Below the pieces are notes generated by a model, which saw only the letters and a list, made by a program, of their open reading frames with translations, ran no database searches and was not told the origin of the DNA. A stretch of 64,000 nucleotides of DNA. Origin: Candidatus Sphingomonas phytovorans (lineage in GTDB: Bacteria; Pseudomonadota; Alphaproteobacteria; Sphingomonadales; Sphingomonadaceae). Made by a program: the position numbers and the translations under genes. Positions 1-7,627 of the stretch are shown here, piece after piece (position 1 is the stretch's first letter; each line of letters begins with the position of its first letter). The stretch lies in assembly GCA_029202385.1 (NCBI GenBank), contig CP119314.1, forward strand, positions 312,501 through 376,500, given 5' to 3'.

Positions 1-741
1 ACTCAGCGTTGCCGCAACGCCGCCCTCTGACGGCAGGCGATCGCGCACTGCCTGGTCGAACAGTTCGCGAAATCGAACGACATAGTCCTCGCGCCGCGGA
101 AGCCGCGTATCTGCCACGTCCTCCAGTCGCCAATAACAGTGCTTGTCGAACCGGTCCGGCGTCACGCGCAGGGAATGCGCCGGCGGCAGCCGCGAGATCG
201 AGGCATGCGCGGTACGCTCGCCATGATAGGCGAACCAGGACACGAGCGTCTGGGCGACATAGAGCTCGTCCATCGCCACCGGGGCGAGATCGAGCGCAAG
301 CAGGTCTTCCCGTGACGACGCGAAGGCGAAAATGCCTGGCGATGCATGATGATAAAGGGCGGTGTTGCCGAACGGATCGCGCGCCAGCGACAAAGTGCGG
401 GTCGCCGGATTCCAGCCGACGATGCGCCAGTCGCCGTGGATCCGTTTATATGCTTGCTCGCCCCACTGCGCGAATGCTTCGCGCAGCAACTCGGCATCGC
501 TCGGAAGACTGCATGCGAGACCGAGTTCGCTGCCAAGTTCACGACGGTTATGGACGGTTCCGTCGCCGAGGATCGTCAGTGGATAGCGGGCGCGGGAGCG
601 GGGCGGTGCCGGGCCCCAGAGCATCGCTGTCCCGTCCATATAGACAGGCGCGCCAAGTCGCGCGCGACCGATCGCTTCGAGGCGGGAACAGATGGCGGGA
701 TCGGTCGCGGTGCGGAGGAAGAAACCGAAAAGCCGTGTCAT
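1..741 (-). CDS. Asparagine-synthetase-like protein, candidate lasso-peptide cyclase (C protein), 3' part cut by window edge
   Basis: Reading the minus strand from an ATG at 741 gives 247 codons open to the window edge, starting MTRLFGFFLRTATDP. The sequence follows the N-terminal half of asparagine synthetase: a motif RDPFGNTALYHH near residues 113-124, then a W-R-L-E-D linker, and at the very edge EGGVAATLS, which is where the PP-loop ATP site SGGxDS of the family begins. Residue 2 is Thr instead of the Cys that active class II glutaminase domains need, so ammonia release from glutamine is unlikely. Loss of that Cys is usual in lasso-peptide C proteins, which use the synthetase half to adenylate an Asp or Glu side chain and close the macrolactam. 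The divergent ORF at 935-1093 looks like a lasso precursor, which supports this reading. The B protease would lie to the left, outside the window. Other asparagine-synthetase-type amidotransferases remain possible. Confidence 0.8.
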   Translation of the reverse strand, partial: MTRLFGFFLRTATDPAICSRLEAIGRARLGAPVYMDGTAMLWGPAPPRSRARYPLTILGDGTVHNRRELGSELGLACSLPSDAELLREAFAQWGEQAYKRIHGDWRIVGWNPATRTLSLARDPFGNTALYHHASPGIFAFASSREDLLALDLAPVAMDELYVAQTLVSWFAYHGERTAHASISRLPPAHSLRVTPDRFDKHCYWRLEDVADTRLPRREDYVVRFRELFDQAVRDRLPSEGGVAATLS

Positions 742-807
742 CGGCGGCGCCTAGCTGATCGATTCTGCCCTGGCGAGAGGCCCCGGGGTATCGAGTATGG
801 GGGGTGA

Positions 808-850
808 CCCATTTTGGGCAAGGTGCTTGATGGCTCATGATCAAAATGGG
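808..850. promoter_or_regulatory. Inverted repeat in the divergent promoter between the C-type gene and the candidate precursor
   Basis: The 9-bp arms CCCATTTTG (808-816) and CAAAATGGG (842-850) are perfectly complementary and separated by 25 bp, so their centres lie 34 bp apart, about three helical turns. The repeat lies in the 193-bp gap between the starts at 741 (minus) and 935 (plus). This spacing on one face of the helix suggests an operator for a regulator that controls both genes, but no regulator can be assigned. Confidence 0.4.
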
Positions 851-934
851 CTAGGCGACGCCGTGGAGGGACGGCTGTCGTTTCGGCGCTGCGTGATCCT
901 TCATGCTGTTTCACAAGCAAAAAAGGGAAATCTC

Positions 935-1093
935 ATGGCCACCGTCTGGACTGATGATGAAACCGCGGAGGGTGCGCAGTGCGAGTGGCATCGCCCAACT
1001 CTCACCACCTCCGTGATCGAGGAGATCACGCTCGGCAAGCTTGGCTCGCAATTCGACGGCCCGGCCCAGCCGGCTTCGTTTGATGGCGAGTAA
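935..1093 (+). CDS. Candidate lasso-peptide precursor (52 aa)
   Basis: The ATG at 935 follows a purine-rich Shine-Dalgarno stretch (AAAAGGGAAA, 921-930) and the ORF ends with TAA at 1091. The leader has a W-x-x-P-x-L motif (residues 18-23), close to the Y-x-x-P-x-L motif that the RRE domain of lasso biosynthesis binds. Thr32 sits at position -2 relative to Gly34, the hallmark of lasso cleavage sites. The predicted core, GKLGSQFDGPAQPASFDGE (34-52), starts with Gly and has Asp at core position 8, so an eight-residue Gly1-Asp8 macrolactam with an 11-residue loop and tail is predicted. The distance from the leader motif to the cleavage site is about one residue shorter than in most proteobacterial leaders. 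The divergent neighbour is an asparagine-synthetase homologue. The divergent arrangement is odd, because A, C and B genes are normally co-directional. No product is proven. Confidence 0.65.
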   Translation: MATVWTDDETAEGAQCEWHRPTLTTSVIEEITLGKLGSQFDGPAQPASFDGE

Positions 1094-1455
1094 GAGCGCC
1101 GCCGTCAGAATATAGCATCGGACGGCCGGAGCATGGTTGCTTTGCGTGGCCCTCGATATGGTCGCCGCGAAGCAGCCTTCATAAGGTTCGGCCGTTGTTG
1201 CGACGAGACAGGCTGCCCTGCTTCTCCCGATCGGCCGATCCAGGGCGTCTGATCTGCCTGATCGAAAGCTCATCACCGTGGCGCTTGTTCCGCTACGATA
1301 GCGCCGCCGATTCCCGTGTCGGCTTCGTCGGCTTCGCATCCAGCAACGATGTGGCTGTCCCCTGGCCCTTATCTGTCACGCTGTTGTGCTTTCCGCCAAA
1401 AAAAACGCGAAATCATTATTTTAGGGCGGGTGCCTGAACAAAAACCGCTTTGGGC
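1094..1455. other. Intergenic gap with no recognised gene
   Basis: These 362 bases separate the candidate lasso precursor from the 3' end of the TetR gene. Short ORFs occur on both strands, but none has a recognisable domain, and the longest minus-strand one is antisense to the precursor. A stretch of eight A residues followed by AT-rich sequence lies near 1399-1422. I saw no convincing terminator and no lasso B gene here. Confidence 0.5.
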
Positions 1456-2079
1456 TTAGTCGGGGCCGAAAAGCATTGTGAGCATTTGCGCTCTCCAATC
1501 CTTCGTGGCGCGCTCGATCGCGGCTTTGTCGGGGTTCCGGATATGCTCGACCGTAAGCCCGCGCGTAACGGCGTTGCTGAGAAGCTGAATGCTCTGAACG
1601 GCGCCGTCATTATTGATGCCGGCGGCGCGAAGTATGCGGCGGCTCCACCGGAGCACACGTTGGTCGAAGCGGCGGGCGCTGAGTTCGACTTCGCTATCCA
1701 GTTCGGGATCGTTCCGACGCGCCAGATGTATCTCCAGCGCAGCGGCTGACTCGGGCAGGCTGATGAGGGCGAGATTGGCATCGATAAGATTTTCCATCGA
1801 TTCCCGCGGCGTCTTGCCGCGCCGAATGGCCTCGGCATAAACCTTTGTTCGATAGGCGGAAAATTCCTCAACGACGGCAGCCATGAGTTTCGCCTTGGAC
1901 GGGAACTGATGCTGGATGGCCCCAAGGCTCATGCCGGTAGCGTCACGGATGACATTCATCGTGGCGCCTGAATAGCCTTGCGCGCACAAGGTGTCGCGAG
2001 CTGCGGTGAGCACCTTGGCCCGCGTGGATGCGCTGCGCTCGGCATGGCTGCGCCGAGTGGCCTTGTCGGAACTTGCCAT
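1456..2079 (-). CDS. TetR/AcrR family transcriptional regulator
   Basis: The protein has about 207 residues from the ATG at 2079. A helix-turn-helix of TetR type lies at roughly residues 17-65, with the features TRAKVLTAARDTLCAQGYSG, then VIRDATGMSLGAIQHQFPSK, the recognition helix. The C-terminal part is a ligand and dimerisation domain with no specific match. The open frame extends upstream to 2181, but the ATG at 2079 has a purine-rich sequence (CCAGG) just before it and removes a low-complexity N-terminal extension that does not match the family. It is divergent from the TonB receptor gene at 2331, and the 251-bp gap contains a palindrome (2236-2258), so it probably represses the receptor-esterase-amidase genes. 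The inducing ligand is unknown. Confidence 0.85.
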   Translation of the reverse strand: MASSDKATRRSHAERSASTRAKVLTAARDTLCAQGYSGATMNVIRDATGMSLGAIQHQFPSKAKLMAAVVEEFSAYRTKVYAEAIRRGKTPRESMENLIDANLALISLPESAAALEIHLARRNDPELDSEVELSARRFDQRVLRWSRRILRAAGINNDGAVQSIQLLSNAVTRGLTVEHIRNPDKAAIERATKDWRAQMLTMLFGPD

Positions 2080-2235
2080 CAACCTGGTTTCACCCCCCGA
2101 TAAGGTCGCCCAACCGCCTGACAGGCCATATTTCGAGAAGGTCTTCACGCGATGACCCCCTGAGGTGGCGCGTCGGAACAAGCTCGTCCGCGCCCTCCAT
2201 CAAACGCCCAACCTGGCTATCATCAATTACAATAA

Positions 2236-2258
2236 GGTCAACTGGTTTGCGCTTGACC
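2236..2258. promoter_or_regulatory. Operator-like palindrome upstream of the TonB receptor gene
   Basis: GGTCAA (2236-2241) and TTGACC (2253-2258) form a perfect 6-bp inverted repeat with an 11-bp spacer. It extends outward with one mismatch to AAGGTCAA and TTGACCAT. It lies about 70-95 bp before the receptor start in AT-rich DNA, between the TetR gene and the receptor gene, as expected for a TetR-family operator. No binding data exist. Confidence 0.4.
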
Positions 2259-2330
2259 ATAAAAAGTAGGTTGTATTAAATATGAAAATTAGAGCGGGAC
2301 TGACCCGACGAGACCTCAGGGAGGGTGCTG

Positions 2331-4637
2331 GTGAGAAAGCGTCAGAATTGTGCGGTTGCGGCGTCGCTGATCGCGTTGTCTCCATTCGTGATCGCGCCAT
2401 CTGCGCTCGCCCAGGCGTCAGGCAATCCGGTCGCTATTCCTGGTGAGCCTGAGGCGACGCAATCGGGGTCGCCCGATGTTGCGCCTTCCGATTCTGGGGA
2501 CATTATCGTCACTGCCAACAAGCGCGCTGAAAGCATTCTGAATGTGGCAGGGGCGATCAACGCGTTTCGCGGCGACGATCTGCTGAAGAACGGCCTGACG
2601 AGCATCGCCGACTTTGCCGGGCAGACTCCGGGCCTTCAGTTCAATGCCGGTTTCGGTACTGGCTCCCCCGTGATCCGCGGCATCAATACCGGCGCCGATT
2701 TCGGCCAGTCGGTCGGTATTACCGTCGATGGCGCTCCGGTCGGGCCGAGCTCGAGCTTTCAAACCGGCGGTGCCAGTTCGCTAGATCTCGATCCTGTCGA
2801 TCTTGAGCGGGTGGAAGTGCTGAAGGGGCCGCAAGGCACGGTTTATGGCGCCAACACATTGGCCGGCCTCGTCTCGTACACATTGCGCGAACCCGATTTG
2901 CAAAAGCCGACCGTGGTTCTGCGTGGCGGCCTGAGCGGCACGGAAAATGGCGGCACCAGCCATTCGGAGCGTGCGGCCATCAGCGTGCCGATTGTCGAGG
3001 ACAAGTTGGCGGTGCGCCTGTCCGGTTTCTACGATCGCCGCGCGGGATTCATCGATAACGATCTTCGCCGCGCCACGGATCAGAACCATTGGCGCAGCTA
3101 CGGCGTGCAGGGTTCGCTTGTCTTCAAGCCGGTCGACCGGCTCCGGGTTTTCATCGCGGGCATCTATCAAAAGCAAAATCAATATGCGCAGGATCAGGTG
3201 GTATACACCGCAAATCGTACGCCCCGCGATGGCGACCTCGTCAATAACGACTATCTGGTGCCGAGTACCAATCGCAAGACGAGATTCATCATCGGGAAAG
3301 CGGACTATGATCTCGGCTTCGCAAATCTGACGTCCGTCACATCCTATCAGCATCTCAACGTAAACTATGCTTTCCCGCAAGAAACGGGCACGCTGAACAC
3401 GATCTTCGTCAACATCCTTCCCCAGCTTGGGGGCGTCACGATTCCCGCCCCTGGGTTGCTCAGCAACGACACGCTGAACGACTTCAGGAAATTCACGCAG
3501 GAAGTGCGGTTGTCCTCGACCGGGGGTGGTCCGCTCAACTGGCTTGCCGGTGGATATTACACGCATGAGCGAAGCGAGCAGCAGCAGGCAGTAAATGCCC
3601 GGACGATCACCGGCGCATTCGTGCCTCTGATCAACCCGACGCTGCTCGTTAAGATCCCCACCACGCTCACCGAATATTCGGCCTTCGGTAATGTGACTTA
3701 TGCCTTTTCACCGGCGTTCGACGTCACCGGTGGCGTACGCATCGGTCGTATCGATCAGGTAAACCGCACCCTTATCAGCGGCAGCAATTTTGCCGCCTAT
3801 CGCCTGCTTTTCGTCGTCAGCGGTCTCGGCTCTCCGCCCCCCGCTGATACGGGCCAGCAAAAGGGATCGAAGACCGTCGCGACCTATCTTGCCACGGCGC
3901 GCTATCACTTCTCGCAAGACGGAATGCTCTTTGCGCGGTTCGCGACTGGCTTCCGGCCCGGCGGACCGAACTTCCCGGTCCCGGGATTCGACCCTGTCTA
4001 TGATCCCGACCAGACCTACAATTACGAGGTAGGACTCAAGACGAAGTTCTGGGATGGGCGGGGTTCGTTCGATCTGACCGGCTATTATTTGAAATGGAAG
4101 AATTTCCTGGCCTTCGCCAGCGCTGGCGGACTGAGCGGTTTTGCAAATGCCGGTGACGCCCGCGTCTATGGTCTCGAGGCGGGCGCGACCTTGCGGCCGG
4201 TTGACGGATTGAGCCTGGCGGGAACGCTGGCCTTTTCGGACAGCAAGGTCACACGCCTCACTCCTGGAGGGGCAGGGGTTGCCCAGGTCGGCGACACGCT
4301 GCCTTATAATCCGCGATGGAGCGGTTCGGTGTCGGCGGAATACCGCGCCCCAGTGGATTCAAGATGGCAGGTGGTGGCGCGCGGTTCGGCCCGCTTCGTG
4401 GGGTCACGCAACAGTTCGCCGCAATCGAGCATAGCGTTCCCTAATTATGCGTTGCCGGCCTATTCCCTGTTCGACGTTCATGCCGGACTGGAAAGCGAGC
4501 ATGTCGATATCGACCTGTTTGTCAGGAACCTCACCGACAAGCGTGCGCAACTGGCTGCCTATACACAGCTCGGTGTCAATCAGATCACCATCCAGCAACC
4601 GCGCACGATCGGCGCGGCGGTGACTTTCAAATATTGA
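2331..4637 (+). CDS. TonB-dependent outer-membrane receptor
   Basis: This 768-residue receptor has a signal peptide (about 1-28, ending ALAQ), a TonB-box-like DIIVTANKR (57-65), a plug domain and a beta-barrel that ends with the aromatic C-terminus AVTFKY required for outer-membrane insertion. It would take up a scarce solute across the outer membrane using TonB-ExbBD energy. I use the GTG at 2331 because AGGGAGG ends six to seven bases before it; the GTG at 2325 directly abuts that sequence. An esterase, an amidase and an ABC exporter follow on the same strand, and a TetR gene is divergent. This suggests a substrate hydrolysed after uptake, such as a peptide, a siderophore ester or an amide. 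A link to the neighbouring lasso genes is possible but not shown. Confidence 0.92.
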   Translation: MRKRQNCAVAASLIALSPFVIAPSALAQASGNPVAIPGEPEATQSGSPDVAPSDSGDIIVTANKRAESILNVAGAINAFRGDDLLKNGLTSIADFAGQTPGLQFNAGFGTGSPVIRGINTGADFGQSVGITVDGAPVGPSSSFQTGGASSLDLDPVDLERVEVLKGPQGTVYGANTLAGLVSYTLREPDLQKPTVVLRGGLSGTENGGTSHSERAAISVPIVEDKLAVRLSGFYDRRAGFIDNDLRRATDQNHWRSYGVQGSLVFKPVDRLRVFIAGIYQKQNQYAQDQVVYTANRTPRDGDLVNNDYLVPSTNRKTRFIIGKADYDLGFANLTSVTSYQHLNVNYAFPQETGTLNTIFVNILPQLGGVTIPAPGLLSNDTLNDFRKFTQEVRLSSTGGGPLNWLAGGYYTHERSEQQQAVNARTITGAFVPLINPTLLVKIPTTLTEYSAFGNVTYAFSPAFDVTGGVRIGRIDQVNRTLISGSNFAAYRLLFVVSGLGSPPPADTGQQKGSKTVATYLATARYHFSQDGMLFARFATGFRPGGPNFPVPGFDPVYDPDQTYNYEVGLKTKFWDGRGSFDLTGYYLKWKNFLAFASAGGLSGFANAGDARVYGLEAGATLRPVDGLSLAGTLAFSDSKVTRLTPGGAGVAQVGDTLPYNPRWSGSVSAEYRAPVDSRWQVVARGSARFVGSRNSSPQSSIAFPNYALPAYSLFDVHAGLESEHVDIDLFVRNLTDKRAQLAAYTQLGVNQITIQQPRTIGAAVTFKY

Positions 4638-4740
4638 CGGAAGATGCGCGCCACGATGTGCCCGCCCAGGGTGTGGCTTGTGCCGATACAAGCGATCCGT
4701 GTTCGTCAGGCGGGCCTGACGTGTAAAGGAGGATGATAGT

Positions 4741-5619
4741 ATGACCATTGCCGCGATGCCCGCCATCCCCGGAGTCGAGACTTTCGTCATTACCCCTGAG
4801 GGTCTCGGCACCAGCTTGCGCATCTCGATCGCGCGGCCGTCATCCGATGCAACCGGAAAGCCGCCCGGTGCGTCGTCGGTAATCTATGTGACGGACGCCG
4901 ATTATTGCTTCGGAACAGTCGTCGAAGCTGCGCGAATGGGCCATTATGCTGGTGAAGTCGCGCCGGCGATAGTTGTCGGCATCGGCTATGCCGAGGAAAC
5001 CGGCGACTATGCGTTCGTCGGTCGGCGGCGCGGCCTTGATTTCTACGGCGGGCCCCGGCGTTCGTTGGAGATGCCGGGTTTCGGCACGCTTGAGCTCGGC
5101 GGTGGCGAGACTTTCCTGAAAGCCCTGCTTGAAACGGTCATACCCGAAGTGGAGCGCCGCATGCCTGAGACTGCGGGCAAGCGGCGCACGCTCTTCGGGG
5201 TTTCGGCTGGTGGCCATTTCGCGGCCTTGGCCCTGACGCATCGCCCCGATGCGTTTGGGGGCTATGCGATGATCAGCCCCGCGCTGGTGGACTTTCCGCC
5301 CGTGCCAGGTGAGCAACAAATGGTCGATGCGGTGCGCGCATTGCCGGTCGGCGCGATTCCGTCCGGAACGGCGGTATTCCTGTCGGCAGGCGCCAGGGAG
5401 GAGGAGCCGGGCGAAGCACTCGCTGCCGCTTCCATCATCAGCAATGCCTATCGTATGCGGGCTGCCCTTGCCGCGCATGGCGTGTCGACTGAACTGACCG
5501 TTTTTGCTGGCGAGACTCACACTTCCGTGCTCGGCGCGGCGGTCTCGCGGGCACTGCGCTTCCTGGTGCCGTCGCAGGGCGTGCCGTCATGGCAAACCTC
5601 CCTGTCCGGGGAAAGCTGA
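4741..5619 (+). CDS. Alpha/beta-hydrolase of the esterase D / IroE-like family
   Basis: The protein has 292 residues, with an excellent Shine-Dalgarno (AAAGGAGG, spacing about 10) before the ATG. It follows the putative-esterase family (PF00756) pattern: a strand SSVIYVTDADYCF, the nucleophile elbow GVSAGG with Ser155, and a likely catalytic His260 in FAGETHTS. No signal peptide is seen, so it is probably cytoplasmic. Family members hydrolyse S-formylglutathione, siderophore trilactones or other esters. It lies 103 bp downstream of the TonB receptor and upstream of the amidase on the same strand, suggesting breakdown of the imported compound. It is much smaller than the prolyl-oligopeptidase-type lasso isopeptidases, so it should not be called one. 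The substrate is unknown. Confidence 0.85.
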   Translation: MTIAAMPAIPGVETFVITPEGLGTSLRISIARPSSDATGKPPGASSVIYVTDADYCFGTVVEAARMGHYAGEVAPAIVVGIGYAEETGDYAFVGRRRGLDFYGGPRRSLEMPGFGTLELGGGETFLKALLETVIPEVERRMPETAGKRRTLFGVSAGGHFAALALTHRPDAFGGYAMISPALVDFPPVPGEQQMVDAVRALPVGAIPSGTAVFLSAGAREEEPGEALAAASIISNAYRMRAALAAHGVSTELTVFAGETHTSVLGAAVSRALRFLVPSQGVPSWQTSLSGES

Positions 5620-5774
5620 GCAAGAGATCCGCGCGGAGGGATTGGTCAGCCGCGCTCGATCTCTGATTCCGGCCTGCAAGGGCAGGGCGGGCTGGCATCC
5701 CCCTCCGGCGCCAATGACGTTCGGCGCGGCCGCTCGCCATTCGGGGCATCCATTCTCAGCTTTCGGAAAAAATC

Positions 5775-7196
5775 ATGACAACGACTCTCATGGCAGGCGG
5801 CTGGACATCCGACATGACGGATATGCGCAAGGCGCTCGACGCGGGCCGCACCACGCCGGCCGCTCTAGTGGATTGCGCTATCGAACGCGCGGAAGCGGCC
5901 AATTCCAGGCTCAACTTCATCGCATGGCCGGCATTCGAGCGAGCACGCGGCCAGGCGCAAGAACCGCGTTCGGGCCCGCTCGCGGGCATCCCGACGATGA
6001 TCAAGGATATGATCGCCGAGAAGGGACTTCCCTCCAGCTATGGCACGGTGGCGCTTCGCCATCATATCGCATTGGAGGATGCGGCGTATACTCGTGCGAT
6101 CACCAGGGCAGGCCTGATCTCCATCGCCCGTTCGTCAATGCCCGAGCTTGGGCTGAATGTCGTCACTGAATCACCCCTGGTCGGCATCACCCGCAATCCG
6201 TGGAGCCTCGATCACGCACCGGGTGGCTCGTCGGGTGGCGGATCCGCGGCGGTAGCCGCGGGCGTTGTGCCCGTTGCGCACGCCAGCGATGGCCTGGGCT
6301 CGATCCGTCATGGCGCGGCGCCCTGCGGATTGGTTGGCCTCAAGCCATCTCGTGGCCGCAATTCGGGCGACGAAGCCATGCGGGCGATCACGGATCTGGG
6401 GGTGAATGGCTGTGTCAGCAGGACGGTCCGCGACACCGCCGCCTGGCTGGAAGCAACCCAGTCGCGCGATCATGGCGCTGCCTTTGCCCCCCTTCCGCTG
6501 GTGACCGCGCCGATCGATCGCGCGCTTCGTATCCGCGCTTACAGCGCGGTCATGCGTACCGGGGAGGCGCCTGACATGGGTGTCCAGCGTGTATTCGGGG
6601 GTGCCGTGGATCTCCTTGGAAAGCTGGGTCACCGCGTCGGCGACGGCGAACTGCCTTTCAATGGTCGCGATGCCACCCGGGCGCTCAATGATTTTATCGA
6701 GGGCAATTTCGTTCGCCAGGTGGGAGCCCTGTCGAATCTGATCGGAATTCCGATCGTACCGGAAGATCTGGAATATCGCTCGGCTACGCTGATCGCTGCG
6801 GGAAGGCAGATCGATGACGAACGGTTCGCCGCCGCTTTGCGCCGGATGGAGGCGATGGTCGCGGCCTATCGCGACCGGTTCAGCGAATTCGATATCTGGA
6901 TGACGCCGACCTTCAGTACCGAGGTTGTCCGTGTCGGGGTCTTCGGTCCCGAGATCGCGTGGCTCGACCAGCGCGATCATCTTGTCGACTATGCCGGCTA
7001 TTGCTGGATCGACAATTTCGCCGGCACGCCTTCCATCAGCCTTCCTATGGGTTTCAGCGACAATGGCCTGCCAGTCGGCATCCAGTTCGCCACGCGCCCC
7101 GGTGGCGAGGCCGTTCTGCTCGCGCTCGCCTACCAACTCGAAGCCGCTGTGGAATGGTGGCGGCACAAGCCCCCGATCTGGGTCGGCGACGACTGA
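5775..7196 (+). CDS. Amidase-signature hydrolase, NylA-like
   Basis: The 473-residue enzyme has the Ser-cisSer-Lys apparatus of the amidase signature family: Lys77 in GIPTMIKDM, the Gly/Ser loop APGGSSGGGSAAVAAG (149-163) with the cis-Ser near 152-153, and the nucleophile Ser176 in ASDGLGSIRHGAAPCGLVG. The pattern HASDG-GSIR and the C-terminal FAGTPSISLPMG resemble 6-aminohexanoate-cyclic-dimer hydrolases and related amidases acting on small amides, including cyclic ones. No signal peptide is seen, so it is probably cytoplasmic. It follows the receptor and esterase genes on the same strand, with 155 bp before it. The real substrate cannot be deduced; a peptide or amide delivered by the receptor is plausible. 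Confidence 0.88.
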   Translation: MTTTLMAGGWTSDMTDMRKALDAGRTTPAALVDCAIERAEAANSRLNFIAWPAFERARGQAQEPRSGPLAGIPTMIKDMIAEKGLPSSYGTVALRHHIALEDAAYTRAITRAGLISIARSSMPELGLNVVTESPLVGITRNPWSLDHAPGGSSGGGSAAVAAGVVPVAHASDGLGSIRHGAAPCGLVGLKPSRGRNSGDEAMRAITDLGVNGCVSRTVRDTAAWLEATQSRDHGAAFAPLPLVTAPIDRALRIRAYSAVMRTGEAPDMGVQRVFGGAVDLLGKLGHRVGDGELPFNGRDATRALNDFIEGNFVRQVGALSNLIGIPIVPEDLEYRSATLIAAGRQIDDERFAAALRRMEAMVAAYRDRFSEFDIWMTPTFSTEVVRVGVFGPEIAWLDQRDHLVDYAGYCWIDNFAGTPSISLPMGFSDNGLPVGIQFATRPGGEAVLLALAYQLEAAVEWWRHKPPIWVGDD

Positions 7197-7627
7197 GACT
7201 TGCCGACGACGCCCGGCATGTCGCGTCACGGACGTATCTGCCACATGGCAGAGAGCATGTTTGATCGATCGGTCGTCATCGCCGGTGATGGATCGCCATG
7301 GATTGATGCGCGGTTTGCCCTGCCGGTATAGCGGGGAGCGCGCTTCCTCGATCACAGATTTTTCCCGAGGGCGCCTGGCCTGACGAACCGCGGTCGTGCG
7401 CGACCGGTTGCCTGATCACGTCTTCGCTGATAGGGAAACACCGTCTTCACACGAGCGGAAGGAGGAGCACTGATGACATCATCGACCATTCAGCGCTGCC
7501 TCTGTGGGCATCCGGACTTTGGCTGACCAGGCCATCAGGTTCTGAGATCACCCTGATCCCGGCGCTTCGCCTGGATCCTTCTCGACAGACTCGAAGTGGA
7601 GACGGCGCATAGGCGCCGGTTCAAGAC
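7197..7627. other. Gap between amidase and ABC transporter genes
   Basis: The 431 bases hold no ORF with a recognisable domain. The only feature that stands out is a very short ORF at 7473-7526 behind a strong Shine-Dalgarno sequence, listed separately. I saw no clear Rho-independent terminator, so read-through from the amidase gene is possible. Confidence 0.5.
7473..7526 (+). CDS. Possible 17-residue leader peptide
   Basis: A near-perfect Shine-Dalgarno (GGAAGGAGG, 7457-7465) precedes the ATG at 7473. The ORF encodes MTSSTIQRCLCGHPDFG and stops at 7524, about 100 bp before the ABC transporter gene. The strong ribosome site is the only evidence. It could be a regulatory leader peptide, a tiny protein with a C-x-C motif, the remnant of a larger gene, or chance. 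Confidence 0.25.
   Translation: MTSSTIQRCLCGHPDFG

Noticed and set aside
1133..1252. 39-codon plus-strand ORF after the precursor with two Cys-rich spots, considered as a second peptide precursor
   Set aside because: The ATG lies only one base after a GGAG, there is no leader motif, and no partner enzyme is coupled to it.
911..1339. 142-codon minus-strand ORF upstream of the C-type gene, considered as a lasso B protein
   Set aside because: It is antisense to the precursor ORF, has no transglutaminase Cys-His-Asp pattern or RRE-like start, and its composition is that of a shadow frame.
4741..5619. The esterase considered as a lasso-peptide isopeptidase
   Set aside because: Known isopeptidases are about 650-700-residue prolyl-oligopeptidase-type proteins with a propeller; this is a 292-residue single-domain esterase.
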